Shown piece by piece: positions 25,573 to 33,291 of a DNA stretch of 64,000 nt. The position numbers and the translations under genes were made by a program. Below the pieces are notes generated by a model. That model was not told the DNA's origin, ran no database searches, and saw only the letters and a program-made list of their open reading frames with translations. How positions within the stretch are numbered: position 1 is the stretch's first letter; the number at the start of each line of letters is the position of its first letter. This DNA comes from Microbacterium sp. (GTDB lineage: Bacteria; Actinomycetota; Actinomycetes; Actinomycetales; Microbacteriaceae), in assembly GCA_031177765.1 (NCBI GenBank), contig JAPSKH010000003.1, positions 62,001-126,000 of the forward strand, in the 5' to 3' direction.

Positions 25573-25633
25573 CCTGGGCGCTCAGGTGGCGGGCTCGGCG
25601 TACCAGCCGCTGGTGCCGACCTGAGCGCCCAGG
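25573..25633. terminator. 15-bp inverted repeat after gnd, inside the 3' end of the luxR-type gene
   Basis: CCTGGGCGCTCAGGT (25573-25587) is perfectly complementary to ACCTGAGCGCCCAGG (25619-25633) across a 31-base loop. It spans the LuxR-type gene's stop codon (25582-25584) and its last 16 or so codons, and begins five bases after the gnd stop. It can act as a terminator for the plus strand while being partly coding on the minus strand. Confidence 0.55.
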
Positions 25634-26718
25634 CGCGGCGCGTACTGGTCGAAGTACACGCGCGCGACGAGTTCGCGCCGGCTGGCGACGCCGGCCTTGT
25701 CGAAGATCGACTTGAGATGGTCCTGCACGGTGTACGGCGACACGTGCATCTCGGCGGCGATCTCCTTCGTGTCCGCACCGCGCAGCACGATCGCGACGAC
25801 CTCGCGCTCCCGCGCGGTCAGCTCGAACGCCGCTGAGACGAGGTCCAGCACCTCCTGCGGGCGAGCCTCCTCGATCGTGACCACCACGTCGCCCGCCCGG
25901 TCGTCCGTCCCGCCCAGCGGCGCGGCGTGCAGCACCAGCCACACGCCGTCGCCGGTGCGCGCCCGGACGCGAGGCATCCTGTCGATCTCACCGCGCGCGA
26001 ATCGGCGCGCCGCGCTCACGAGCGCCTGCACCGAGGTGAGCGGATCGCCCATTCCGGGGACGACCGCCATGCGCCCGAGGTGGGCCTGAGCTCCCGGCGT
26101 GGACTGCACGATGCGGTCGTGCGCGTCGAACACGATCACGGCGGGCCCCGTCGCGGGCAGGGCATCGACGCGGCTGAGCTGCGCGAGCAGACCGGTGCGG
26201 ATGCCTCGGGTGAACGCCGGTGCGACGGCCGCGATGAAGCCCAGTTCGTCCTCGTCGAACGCCGGGTCGTCGCTGCCGCGGAACAGCGAGATGTGCCCCC
26301 AGGCGCCGTTGCGGTCGGCGAAGACGGCGCGGGCCTCGTCATGGAAGTCGAAATACGGGACGAGCAGGTCGGCCATGCGCACCGATCGGTCGATCGCCCC
26401 GCGCGTGAGGTGCTGGACGCCGATGACGGAATGGCCGGTCCTCACCAGCGCGGTGATCGACGTCGGGTCGTCGCCGCCGTATTCGATCTGGGACCACATC
26501 ACGTCCTGCTCGTTCCGGCCGTCGAGCACGCCGAGCTTGCGGGCGCTGGAGACCATGGTGGTCGCCGGGTCGAGCGTGGACACGCACGCCGCGACGAAGG
26601 GGACGACCGACTGCAGCGCCGCCGCCGCCTCGTCCATGAAGCGGTGCAGCGGCAAGCCGGCGCGCGAGACGACGTCGATGTCGCTGCGCGCGCGCCCGGT
26701 CGCCAGAGCGGATGCCAT
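25582..26718 (-). CDS. LuxR family transcriptional regulator
   Basis: The 378-residue protein has a long N-terminal sensory part (about residues 1-300, with GAF/PAS-like stretches such as GPAVIVFDAHDRIVQSTPGAQAHLG) and a C-terminal LuxR HTH (LTAREREVVAIVLRGADTKEIAAEMHVSPYTVQDHLKSIF). There is no receiver domain. It is divergent from an FAD oxidase gene and shares a region with paired inverted repeats, so it probably regulates that gene. ATG 26718 is chosen; ATG 26754 in the same frame is an alternative and would place the start within a repeat arm. Confidence 0.8.
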   Translation of the reverse strand: MASALATGRARSDIDVVSRAGLPLHRFMDEAAAALQSVVPFVAACVSTLDPATTMVSSARKLGVLDGRNEQDVMWSQIEYGGDDPTSITALVRTGHSVIGVQHLTRGAIDRSVRMADLLVPYFDFHDEARAVFADRNGAWGHISLFRGSDDPAFDEDELGFIAAVAPAFTRGIRTGLLAQLSRVDALPATGPAVIVFDAHDRIVQSTPGAQAHLGRMAVVPGMGDPLTSVQALVSAARRFARGEIDRMPRVRARTGDGVWLVLHAAPLGGTDDRAGDVVVTIEEARPQEVLDLVSAAFELTAREREVVAIVLRGADTKEIAAEMHVSPYTVQDHLKSIFDKAGVASRRELVARVYFDQYAPRLGAQVGTSGWYAEPAT

Positions 26719-26750
26719 GGAAGAAGTGTGCTCCCGCGCGCGCCGATGCG

Positions 26751-26798
26751 CCATCCCAGGTATCTGGGGGGTTGGAAGTCCCTCGTGATCTGGGATGG
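26751..26798. promoter_or_regulatory. Inverted repeats between the LuxR regulator and the FAD oxidase
   Basis: CCATCCCAG (26751-26759) is matched by CTGGGATGG (26790-26798) over a 30-base gap. Nested in the left part is CCCAG (26755-26759) gtat CTGGG (26764-26768), a perfect 5-bp palindrome. The arrangement suggests two regulator half-site clusters in a divergent control region. Confidence 0.5.
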
Positions 26799-26862
26799 TG
26801 CGCGCCGATCCCGATCAGGGAGAGTGGCCGCATCGTCACCGATCGAACCCGATGGAGCCGTC

Positions 26863-28233
26863 ATGAGCCTTTCCGAAACCACCTCCGATACCCGCGCGGC
26901 CGCGCTGCGCGACGCGCTCGGCGATCGCGTCGTCCTGCCCGGCGACCCCGCGTACGACCTCGCCCGCGTCCCATGGAACGTCGCCGTCGACCAGCGCCCC
27001 TTCGCGGTGGCCCGTCCGGAGACCGCGGAGGACGTGGTCGACGTCGTGCGCGCCGCCGTGGCGTCCGGTCTCCGGGTCGCTCCGCAGTCGACCGGCCACG
27101 CCGCGGCCGCGCTCGCGGACACCGATCTCTCCGATGCCGTGCTTCTCTCGCTGGCCCACCTGCGCGGTGTGACGGTCGACCCCGCGACCCGCGCGGCGCG
27201 GGTGCTCGGCGGGTCGGTGTGGGCCGACGTGCTGGCCGCAGCCGCACCCCATGGCCTCACCGCGCTCCACGGCAGCGCCGGCGACGTGTCGGTCGCCGGC
27301 TACAGCCTGAGCGGCGGCATGTCGTTCTACGCCCGCGAGCACGGACTGGCCGTCAACACCGTACGTGCCGTGCAGCTCGTGACGGCCGACGGTCGCCTCG
27401 TGCGGGCGAGCGCCGACGAGAACGCCGAGCTGTTCTGGGCGGTGCGTGGCGGGTCGGGCGCCTTCGGCGTCGTCGTCTCGCTCGAGATCGACCTGCTGCC
27501 CTACGCCGACGTCTTCGCCGGCATGCTGCTGTGGGACGCCGCACGCGCGGCCGACGTCGCGCACGCGTGGGCGGCGTGGACCGCCACCGCGCCCGAGAGC
27601 GCGACCACGTCGCTGCGGGTGATGCACTTCCCGCCGCTTCCCGAACTCCCGCCGTTCCTCGCAGGCCGGTCTCTCGTGGTCATCGACGGCGCGATCCGCG
27701 AGACGGATGAAGCCGCGTCCGCCATCCTGGAGCCCCTGCGCGCCCTGTCGCCGGAGATGGACACCTTCGCCCGCATCCCGGCTGCCGGTCTGCTCGCCGT
27801 CCACATGGACCCGCCCGGGCCGACGCCGGCGGCGACCGCGCATGCGGTGCTCGGCTCGCTCCCCGCCGACGCGGTGGAGACGTTCCTCGCCACGGCCTCC
27901 GCTCCCGGGCTCTTCATCGCCGAACTCCGCCACGTCGGCGGTGCGGTCGCGCGGCGTCCGCTGCACGCCGGGGCCGTCGGCGCCTTCCCCGGCGAGTATG
28001 TGGCGCACACCATCGCGATGGTGCCCGTCCCCGAGGCGATGCCCGCAGCGGATGCCGCCGTCCGGGGCGGCATCGCCGCCCTGGCGCCGTGGCACATCGA
28101 CGCGCGCGTGCTGACCTTCCTCGACGGCGGCGTGGACCGCGCGCCGGGCTTCGGGGAATCCCTTGCGCGGCTGCGGGAGCTGAAGTCCCTGTACGACCCG
28201 CAGGGCGTGTTCGCCGCAGCGCAGCCGGTGTAG
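26863..28233 (+). CDS. FAD-binding oxidoreductase (PCMH/BBE family)
   Basis: The 456-residue flavoprotein has the PCMH FAD-binding domain (RPFAVARPETAEDVVDVVRAAVASGLRVAPQSTGHAAAA, then HGSAGDVSVAGYSLSGGMSFYAREHGLAVNTVRAVQLVTADG) and ends with a berberine-bridge-like LYDPQGVFAAAQPV. The HAAA position replaces the His-attachment histidine found in some members, so the flavin may not be 8-alpha-histidyl linked. It oxidises an unknown alcohol, amine or sugar with oxygen. Expression is probably under the divergent LuxR regulator. Confidence 0.85.
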   Translation: MSLSETTSDTRAAALRDALGDRVVLPGDPAYDLARVPWNVAVDQRPFAVARPETAEDVVDVVRAAVASGLRVAPQSTGHAAAALADTDLSDAVLLSLAHLRGVTVDPATRAARVLGGSVWADVLAAAAPHGLTALHGSAGDVSVAGYSLSGGMSFYAREHGLAVNTVRAVQLVTADGRLVRASADENAELFWAVRGGSGAFGVVVSLEIDLLPYADVFAGMLLWDAARAADVAHAWAAWTATAPESATTSLRVMHFPPLPELPPFLAGRSLVVIDGAIRETDEAASAILEPLRALSPEMDTFARIPAAGLLAVHMDPPGPTPAATAHAVLGSLPADAVETFLATASAPGLFIAELRHVGGAVARRPLHAGAVGAFPGEYVAHTIAMVPVPEAMPAADAAVRGGIAALAPWHIDARVLTFLDGGVDRAPGFGESLARLRELKSLYDPQGVFAAAQPV

Positions 28234-28251
28234 GGCGTCGCGGGTCGGGAC

Positions 28252-28290
28252 GGAGGGAGGGGCGCGCCCGGGGAACGCGCCCCTCCTTCC
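28252..28290. terminator. Bidirectional terminator between the FAD oxidase and the LLM gene
   Basis: A 15-bp stem (28252-28266 with 28276-28290, one G-U pair) encloses a 9-base loop. It lies between two convergent genes. Confidence 0.8.
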
Positions 28291-28312
28291 TCGTCGACGC
28301 CGGTGGAGCCGG

Positions 28313-29293
28313 CTAGCTGAGCCCGCGCAGCTTCTCCAGGAGCGGGCCTGCGGCCTCAGCGAGGAACCGATCCTGCTGCTCGTCGCCGATCTGCACGATC
28401 GCGACGTCGGTGAATCCGGCGTCTATGAACGGTCGGACGCTCTCGGCGATGGCATCCAGATCCGGCCCGCACGCGATGGAGCCTGCGACGTCCTCCGGAC
28501 GCACGAACTGCGTGGCGGCGGCGAAGCTCCCGGGATTGGGGAGCTCGGCGTTCACGGCCCATCCGCCCCCGAACCAGCGGAACTGCTCGTGCGCACGCTG
28601 GATGGCCGTCTCTTCGTCCGTATCCCACGAGATGGGGACCTGGCCGATCTTGCGCGACGTACTGCCCGACGAACGGTTGCGCGCCTGGTCCCACTGCTCC
28701 ACGAGCGAGGCCTGCGGCTCCACCGCGATGAGGTGATCGGCCAGCGGGGCGAAGGACTCGATGCCCTCGGCGCCCGACACCGCCACCGCGATGTCCACCG
28801 GCGTGTCGGGGTTGTCCCACACCCGCGCCGAATCCACGCGGAAGTAGTGGCCGTCGTAGGTGACGAGGTCGCCGCTGTGCAGTTCGCGGATGATCTCGAT
28901 CGCCTCGACCAGCATCGACTGGCGTGTGTCGACGCTCGGCCAGCCCTCGCCCACGATGTGCTCGTTGAGGCTCTCGCCCGAGCCCAGCCCTAGCGTGAAG
29001 CGTCCGTCGCTGAGCAGCTGCAGCGTCGCGGCCTTCTGCGCGACGATCGCGGGGTGGTACCGCATGGTGGGGCAGGTCACGTATGTCATGAGGTCGACGC
29101 GGGATGTCGCGTGGGCGACCGCGCCGAGAACCGTCCACGCGTGGGGGGAGTGGCCCTGGCTCATGAGCCACGGCGAGTAATGGTCGCTCGAGACCTCGAA
29201 GTCGAAGCCGACGTCCTCCGCCGCCTGCGCGTACCGGACCAGCTCGCGGGGCCCGCTCTGCTCTCCCATGAGGGTGTAACCGAATCGCACCAT
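28313..29293 (-). CDS. LLM class F420-dependent oxidoreductase (TIGR03557-like)
   Basis: The 326-residue TIM-barrel protein reads MVRFGYTLMGEQSGPRELVRYAQAAEDVGFDFEVSSDHYSPW at the start and has GRFTLGLGSGESLNEHIVGEGWP, close to the F420-dependent glucose-6-phosphate dehydrogenase group. It should transfer hydride between F420 and an alcohol or sugar; the substrate is unknown. The start at 29293 follows TATCGT and seven bases on the minus strand (leaderless). It is divergent from the erm leader region. Confidence 0.85.
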   Translation of the reverse strand: MVRFGYTLMGEQSGPRELVRYAQAAEDVGFDFEVSSDHYSPWLMSQGHSPHAWTVLGAVAHATSRVDLMTYVTCPTMRYHPAIVAQKAATLQLLSDGRFTLGLGSGESLNEHIVGEGWPSVDTRQSMLVEAIEIIRELHSGDLVTYDGHYFRVDSARVWDNPDTPVDIAVAVSGAEGIESFAPLADHLIAVEPQASLVEQWDQARNRSSGSTSRKIGQVPISWDTDEETAIQRAHEQFRWFGGGWAVNAELPNPGSFAAATQFVRPEDVAGSIACGPDLDAIAESVRPFIDAGFTDVAIVQIGDEQQDRFLAEAAGPLLEKLRGLS

Positions 29294-29300
29294 GCCGGGG

Positions 29301-29306
29301 ACGATA
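29301..29306 (-). promoter_or_regulatory. -10 hexamer of the F420 LLM gene
   Basis: TATCGT on the minus strand (29306-29301) is seven bases before the ATG at 29293, the leaderless spacing seen elsewhere in the window. Confidence 0.5.
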
Positions 29307-29370
29307 CGCGGGGACCCGCACCCTCGCACGGGTATTGCGAGCCCGGAAGCGGTGGTGATATCCGACCGGC

Positions 29371-29383
29371 TAGCATGGGGCGC
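29371..29383 (+). promoter_or_regulatory. -10 hexamer of the erm leader transcript
   Basis: TAGCAT at 29371-29376 is followed by seven bases and the leader-peptide ATG at 29384. The transcript would begin at or next to that start codon. Confidence 0.6.
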
Positions 29384-29449
29384 ATGGGAACGATCTACAG
29401 CGCGCCGACGATGGCGTGCGACGTCTTCATCCGCGACCGCCGCGCCTGA
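29384..29449 (+). CDS. erm leader peptide, 21 residues
   Basis: A 21-codon frame (ATG 29384 to TGA 29447-29449) lies just after a well-placed -10 hexamer and 118 bases before the erm start. The C-terminus reads FIRDRRA. Arg17-Asp18-Arg19 fits the +x+ motif (Arg/Lys-X-Arg/Lys) at which macrolide-bound ribosomes are known to stall. The last codons overlap the first arm of the attenuator. The role is inferred by analogy with other inducible erm leaders; the sequence itself is unlike the ones I recall. Confidence 0.7.
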   Translation: MGTIYSAPTMACDVFIRDRRA

Positions 29450-29563
29450 CGGCGCGTTCGCAGTCGTCGCGATAGCGCCGTCGTCCGGGAGTCCTCGCAC
29501 CCCGGGCGCACGCGATGGTCCCCGCATCCGGCGTCGGGGTGCTCCAACTCTTCACCGTGGAGC
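29441..29563 (+). promoter_or_regulatory. Attenuator-like leader RNA sequestering the erm ribosome-binding site
   Basis: Several competing stems are visible. CGCGCC (29441-29446) pairs with GGCGCG (29451-29456). GACGGCGC (29448-29455) pairs with GCGCCGTC (29475-29482), extended by TCGC/GCGA inside. GCACCCCG (29497-29504) pairs with CGGGGTGC (29535-29542). GCTCCA (29541-29546) pairs with TGGAGC (29558-29563), which hides the GGAG ribosome-binding site at 29559-29562. The first two stems exclude each other; the last two share two bases. The first arm lies in the leader-peptide codons. Confidence 0.7.
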
Positions 29564-29567
29564 GCTC

Positions 29568-30368
29568 ATGCGAAATCGTTCATCCTTCGGCGGCCGACAC
29601 GAGCTCGGCCAGAACTTCCTCACCCACCGTCCGACGATCCAGCAGATCGTCGGCATCGTGGCCCGCACGCACGGCGCGATCCTCGAGATCGGTGCGGGCG
29701 ACGGCGCGTTGACCGGTCCGCTCGCGGGCCTCGGGCGCGACCTCGTCGCCATCGACATCGACGAGGATCGCGTGCGGACCCTGCGTGACCGGCTGCCGCA
29801 GGTCCGTGTGCTGCACGCCGACGCGCTGCGGCATCCGCTGGATCGCCCCGTCGTGGTCGGCAATGTGCCCTACCACGTGACGACGCCGATCCTGCGGCGG
29901 CTGTTGTCGCGGAGCGTCTGGCAGCACGCGGTGCTGCTGACCCAGTGGGAGGTGGCTCGCAAACGCGCCGGCGTCGGCGGCGGCACGATGATGACGGCCC
30001 AGGCTGCGCCCTGGTTCGACTTCGAGCTCCACGGCCGCGTGCCGGCGCGGCACTTCCGTCCGTCGCCCAGCGTCGACGGCGGCATCCTGACGATCACGCG
30101 GCGCGCCTCGCCGCTCGTGCACAGCCGGGACCGGCTCGCGTATGAGCGGCTCGTGCGGGAGATGTTCACCGGCACGGGGAACGGTGTGGTCGCGCTCGTC
30201 CAGCGCAGCGCCCGCCTGAGCCGGTCGCAGGCGAGGGCGGTGACGAGTCGGGCGGGAATCGCCCACGACCGCCTTCCCCGTGATCTCCGCCCGGAGCAAT
30301 GGGCCGCGCTGTGGCGCGAGGTGAACCCTAGGCTGGGACCCGGCGCGAGGAGGACCACGGCGAGATGA
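29568..30368 (+). CDS. erm: 23S rRNA (adenine-N6) methyltransferase, Erm family
   Basis: The 266-residue enzyme methylates A2058 of 23S rRNA and so protects ribosomes from macrolides, lincosamides and streptogramin B. It shows GRHELGQNFLTH, the SAM-binding ILEIGAGDGALTGPL (about residues 38-52), VAIDID, and motif IV VVGNVPYHVTTPIL (Asn99-Val-Pro-Tyr102). HFRPSPSVDGGILTI follows. The GRHELGQNF and NVPYHVTT blocks favour Erm over KsgA. ATG 29568 has a GGAG five bases upstream that is sequestered by a hairpin. The stop overlaps the next start (ATGA). Confidence 0.9.
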   Translation: MRNRSSFGGRHELGQNFLTHRPTIQQIVGIVARTHGAILEIGAGDGALTGPLAGLGRDLVAIDIDEDRVRTLRDRLPQVRVLHADALRHPLDRPVVVGNVPYHVTTPILRRLLSRSVWQHAVLLTQWEVARKRAGVGGGTMMTAQAAPWFDFELHGRVPARHFRPSPSVDGGILTITRRASPLVHSRDRLAYERLVREMFTGTGNGVVALVQRSARLSRSQARAVTSRAGIAHDRLPRDLRPEQWAALWREVNPRLGPGARRTTAR

Positions 30369-31630
30369 CAGCGGCACGTCCGGGCGGCGAGCGGTCGTTC
30401 CTCCGCTTCTGGACCGCCGCCGCCCTGAGCGCGTTCGGCAGCGCTGTCACGGCCGTCGCTCTGCCGGTGCTCGTCGTCCAGGTGCTCGGGGCCTCGCCCG
30501 TCGAGGTGGGGATCGTCAACGCGGCGCAGGTCCTGCCGTACGCCGTCCTCGGCCTGGTCGCCGGCGTCTTCGTCGACCGATGGCGCCGCGTGCGGGTGCT
30601 CATGTGGGCGAGCGTCGGACGCGCGGTCGTCCTTGCGGCGATCCCGATGCTGTGGCTGGCGGGCGGGCTGGAGATCTGGTCGCTGGCGGTTCTGCTGCTG
30701 ATCTTCGGATCGCTCATGGTCTTCGGTTTCGCGGCATCCCAGTCGCTTCTGCCGCAGCTGGTCTCGCGCGACCGGCTGCTGATCGCGAACGCCCGCCTGG
30801 ATCAGACGGATGCCGCCGCCCAGACGGCCGGCCCGGCGCTCGGGGGTGGCCTGGTGAGCGTGCTCGGGGCGCCGGCGGCGATCGCGGTGGACGGGCTGAC
30901 CTACCTCGTCGAGGCGGCCGTCGTGGCACGGCTGCGGATCCAGGAGCCGCCTCGGCGACGCGCCGCGGCAGGCGGAATCCGCCGCGAGATCGGGGAGGGA
31001 CTGCGGTGGGGGTATCGGCACCGCGCGCTGGCGCCGCTGGCCGTCTCGACGCACGTGTGGTTCATCGCCAACGCCGCGGCCTTCACGACGCTCGCCATCT
31101 ACGCCCTGAGGGATCTGGCGCTTGCGCCGGTGGCATACGGGATGCTGTTCGCCGCGGCGGGAGTCGCCACGCTCACGGGTGCGGTGCTGTCGCCGTGGCT
31201 CGGCCGCACCGCCGGCGCGGGGCGCACGATCGCCCTCGCCCGCGCGGTGTATCCCCTCGCGTGGCTGCTGGTGGCGGTCACGGCGATCGACGCGGCGACG
31301 CGCGAAGCCGCGGCCGGCCTTCTGGCGGCGGCTCTCATGCTGCAGGGAGTCGCCGCCGGTGTCGAGAACGCCAACGAGATGGCGTACCGGCAGGCCGTGA
31401 CCCCGGACGCGATGCTCGGCCGCGTGAACGCGACGATGCGGTCGGCGAACCGCACGATGGCCGCCGTGGGTGCGCTGCTCGGCGGTGTGGCGGTGGGGCT
31501 CGTCGGTCCGGGCGTCACTTTCGGCGCGGTCGTCGCCGTGTTCGCCGTCGCGGCAGCCATCGCCCTCTTCTCGCCGGTATGGGGCGCGCGGCACGGCGAC
31601 GACGATGCGGGGATGCAGACGGCAGAATGA
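30365..31630 (+). CDS. MFS efflux transporter, macrolide-efflux/EntS-like
   Basis: The 421-residue protein has about 12 hydrophobic helices and the MFS loop motif GLVAGVFVDRWRRVRVLM between helices 2 and 3, as in the MFS_3 group that includes Mef-type macrolide exporters and the enterobactin exporter. It starts inside the erm stop (ATGA overlap), so translation is coupled to erm. An efflux role in the same drug response is inferred from this linkage; substrate specificity cannot be read from the sequence. Confidence 0.85.
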   Translation: MTAARPGGERSFLRFWTAAALSAFGSAVTAVALPVLVVQVLGASPVEVGIVNAAQVLPYAVLGLVAGVFVDRWRRVRVLMWASVGRAVVLAAIPMLWLAGGLEIWSLAVLLLIFGSLMVFGFAASQSLLPQLVSRDRLLIANARLDQTDAAAQTAGPALGGGLVSVLGAPAAIAVDGLTYLVEAAVVARLRIQEPPRRRAAAGGIRREIGEGLRWGYRHRALAPLAVSTHVWFIANAAAFTTLAIYALRDLALAPVAYGMLFAAAGVATLTGAVLSPWLGRTAGAGRTIALARAVYPLAWLLVAVTAIDAATREAAAGLLAAALMLQGVAAGVENANEMAYRQAVTPDAMLGRVNATMRSANRTMAAVGALLGGVAVGLVGPGVTFGAVVAVFAVAAAIALFSPVWGARHGDDDAGMQTAE

Positions 31631-31634
31631 CCGT

Positions 31635-32129
31635 GTGGCGACGACGCTCCTGCTGATCTCCGACACGCACATCCCGGGTCGGGCACGGAGGCTGCCCGAC
31701 GCGGTCCTGCACGCCGCGGATGCCGCAGACCTGGTGCTTCACGCCGGCGACTGGGTCGCGGCATCCGTCCTGGACGACCTCAGCGCCCACGCGGAGGTGC
31801 TCGGCGTGTACGGCAACAACGATGGGGCCGACCTGCGCGCCCGACTGCCGGAGGTCGCGCGACGAGACATCGACGGCGTCCGCGTGGCGGTCGTGCACGA
31901 GACCGGCGATGCGCGTCGCCGGGAAGCGCGCATCGACGCCGCGTTCGACGACATCGACGTGCTCGTGTTCGGGCACAGTCACATCCCGTGGGACACGACG
32001 ACGCCCGGCGGCATCCGGCTGCTCAACCCGGGATCGCCGACCGATCGGCGCCGGCAGCCGCGACACACCATGATGACGGCGGTCGCCGACGGCGGCGTCC
32101 TGCGGGACGTCACGCTGATCGGGCTGTGA
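31635..32129 (+). CDS. Metallophosphoesterase, YfcE/MJ0936 type
   Basis: The 164-residue enzyme has the metal-binding motifs of calcineurin-like phosphoesterases: LISDTHIPG, LVLHAGDW, VYGNND, VAVVHET and VLVFGHSHIPWDTT, ending with LLNPGSPTDRR. It hydrolyses phosphodiesters; the substrate is unknown. GTG 31635 is chosen because CAGAAT lies six bases upstream and the conserved N-terminus begins there. The -10 hexamer falls within the end of the MFS gene. Confidence 0.9.
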   Translation: MATTLLLISDTHIPGRARRLPDAVLHAADAADLVLHAGDWVAASVLDDLSAHAEVLGVYGNNDGADLRARLPEVARRDIDGVRVAVVHETGDARRREARIDAAFDDIDVLVFGHSHIPWDTTTPGGIRLLNPGSPTDRRRQPRHTMMTAVADGGVLRDVTLIGL

Positions 32130-32141
32130 AAGGCCGGCGAG

Positions 32142-33227
32142 ATGACACCGCACCGGCTCACGCGCGACGACGCCCGCCGCATCATCGTGCGCGCGCAGCT
32201 GCTCGAGGCCGACCGGCCCGGCGACGTGGTGGAGGTCGCCGAGCAGCTGGGCTACATCAAGATCGACCCCACGGCGCCCATCGCCTCGTGCGAGCACACG
32301 GTGCTGTGGTCGCGCATCGGCTGGTCGTACGAGACCGGTCAGCTGACCAAGGCGGTCGAGGGGGACCGGCTGCTGTTCGAGTTCGACGGCGCCTTCCGTC
32401 CCGTGAGCCTGCTGCCCCTGATGCTGCCCGCGATGCGGCGCTGGCCGCAGCGCGAGAGCAGTCGGCAGTGGCTGGAGGCGAATGCCCGGTTCCGCGTCGA
32501 CGTGCTCGCCCGTCTGCGTGCCGAGGGACCGCTGCTGGCTGCCGAGATCCCCGACACCGCCCAGGTCACGCGCGCGCCCGACGGCTGGTCGGGCTCGAAC
32601 CAGGTGCCGCACATGCTGGAGTTCCTGATGCGTCGGGGCGAAGTGGCGATCGCCGGCCGCGAGGGACGCCACCGGCGGTGGGATCTCGCCGAGCGCGTCT
32701 ACCCGCCGGACCTGCCCGAATACGACGACGAGGAGGCGGCACGCCTCCTTGCGGAGCGCCGACTGCAGGCGGCGGGCCTGGCCAAGCAGAAGTCACCGTG
32801 GACGCCGGTCGGTGACGCGGGGGAGCCCGCCACGGTGGAGGGCAGCCGGTGGCGGTTCCGCGTCGACCCGGACGCGATCGCGGCGCTCGCTGAGGACCGT
32901 GGCGGACGCGCGGCGCTTCTGAACCCCTACGACAGCATGCTGTTCGACCGGCCGCGCCTGACGGAGGTGTTCGACTTCACGTACGTGCTCGAGCAGTTCA
33001 AGCCCAAGGCTCAGCGCCACTACGGGTTCTTCGCGCACCCGATCCTGCTCGCAGATCGCTTCGTGGGGATGCTGGACGCCGAAGTCGACCGCGATCGCGA
33101 GGTGCTGCGCGTGAACGCGGTGCACGAGCTCATGCCGCTCGAGCCGGAGGAGCACGACATGGTCCGCGCCGAGGTCGCCGACCTCGCCGAGTGGCTCGGC
33201 GTGAGTGTCAGCGGGATCGATCGGTAG
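32142..33227 (+). CDS. Winged-helix DNA-binding / YcaQ-like (HTH_42) protein
   Basis: The 361-residue protein matches the HTH_42 superfamily, whose YcaQ/AlkX and AlkZ members are DNA glycosylases that unhook crosslinked bases. The active-site segment reads LGYIKIDPTAPIASCEHTVLWSRIG. The position that is Gln in the QxD/QxQ motif is Lys40 here, while Asp42 is kept. A C-terminal YDSMLFDRPRLTEVFDFTYVLEQF is typical. Glycosylase activity is therefore uncertain; a repair or DNA-binding role is inferred. It starts 12 bases after the phosphoesterase stop. Confidence 0.82.
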   Translation: MTPHRLTRDDARRIIVRAQLLEADRPGDVVEVAEQLGYIKIDPTAPIASCEHTVLWSRIGWSYETGQLTKAVEGDRLLFEFDGAFRPVSLLPLMLPAMRRWPQRESSRQWLEANARFRVDVLARLRAEGPLLAAEIPDTAQVTRAPDGWSGSNQVPHMLEFLMRRGEVAIAGREGRHRRWDLAERVYPPDLPEYDDEEAARLLAERRLQAAGLAKQKSPWTPVGDAGEPATVEGSRWRFRVDPDAIAALAEDRGGRAALLNPYDSMLFDRPRLTEVFDFTYVLEQFKPKAQRHYGFFAHPILLADRFVGMLDAEVDRDREVLRVNAVHELMPLEPEEHDMVRAEVADLAEWLGVSVSGIDR

Positions 33228-33291
33228 CGCCGGCAGCCGGTTCCCGGGCAGAGTGAAGGCGTTCGCTCGATCCCCGTACAGGAGACGCCCT

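Noticed and set aside
29568..30368. KsgA (16S rRNA dimethyltransferase) instead of Erm
   Set aside because: The RHELGQNFL and GNVPYHVTT blocks and the drug-type leader fit Erm; KsgA typically has NLPYN.
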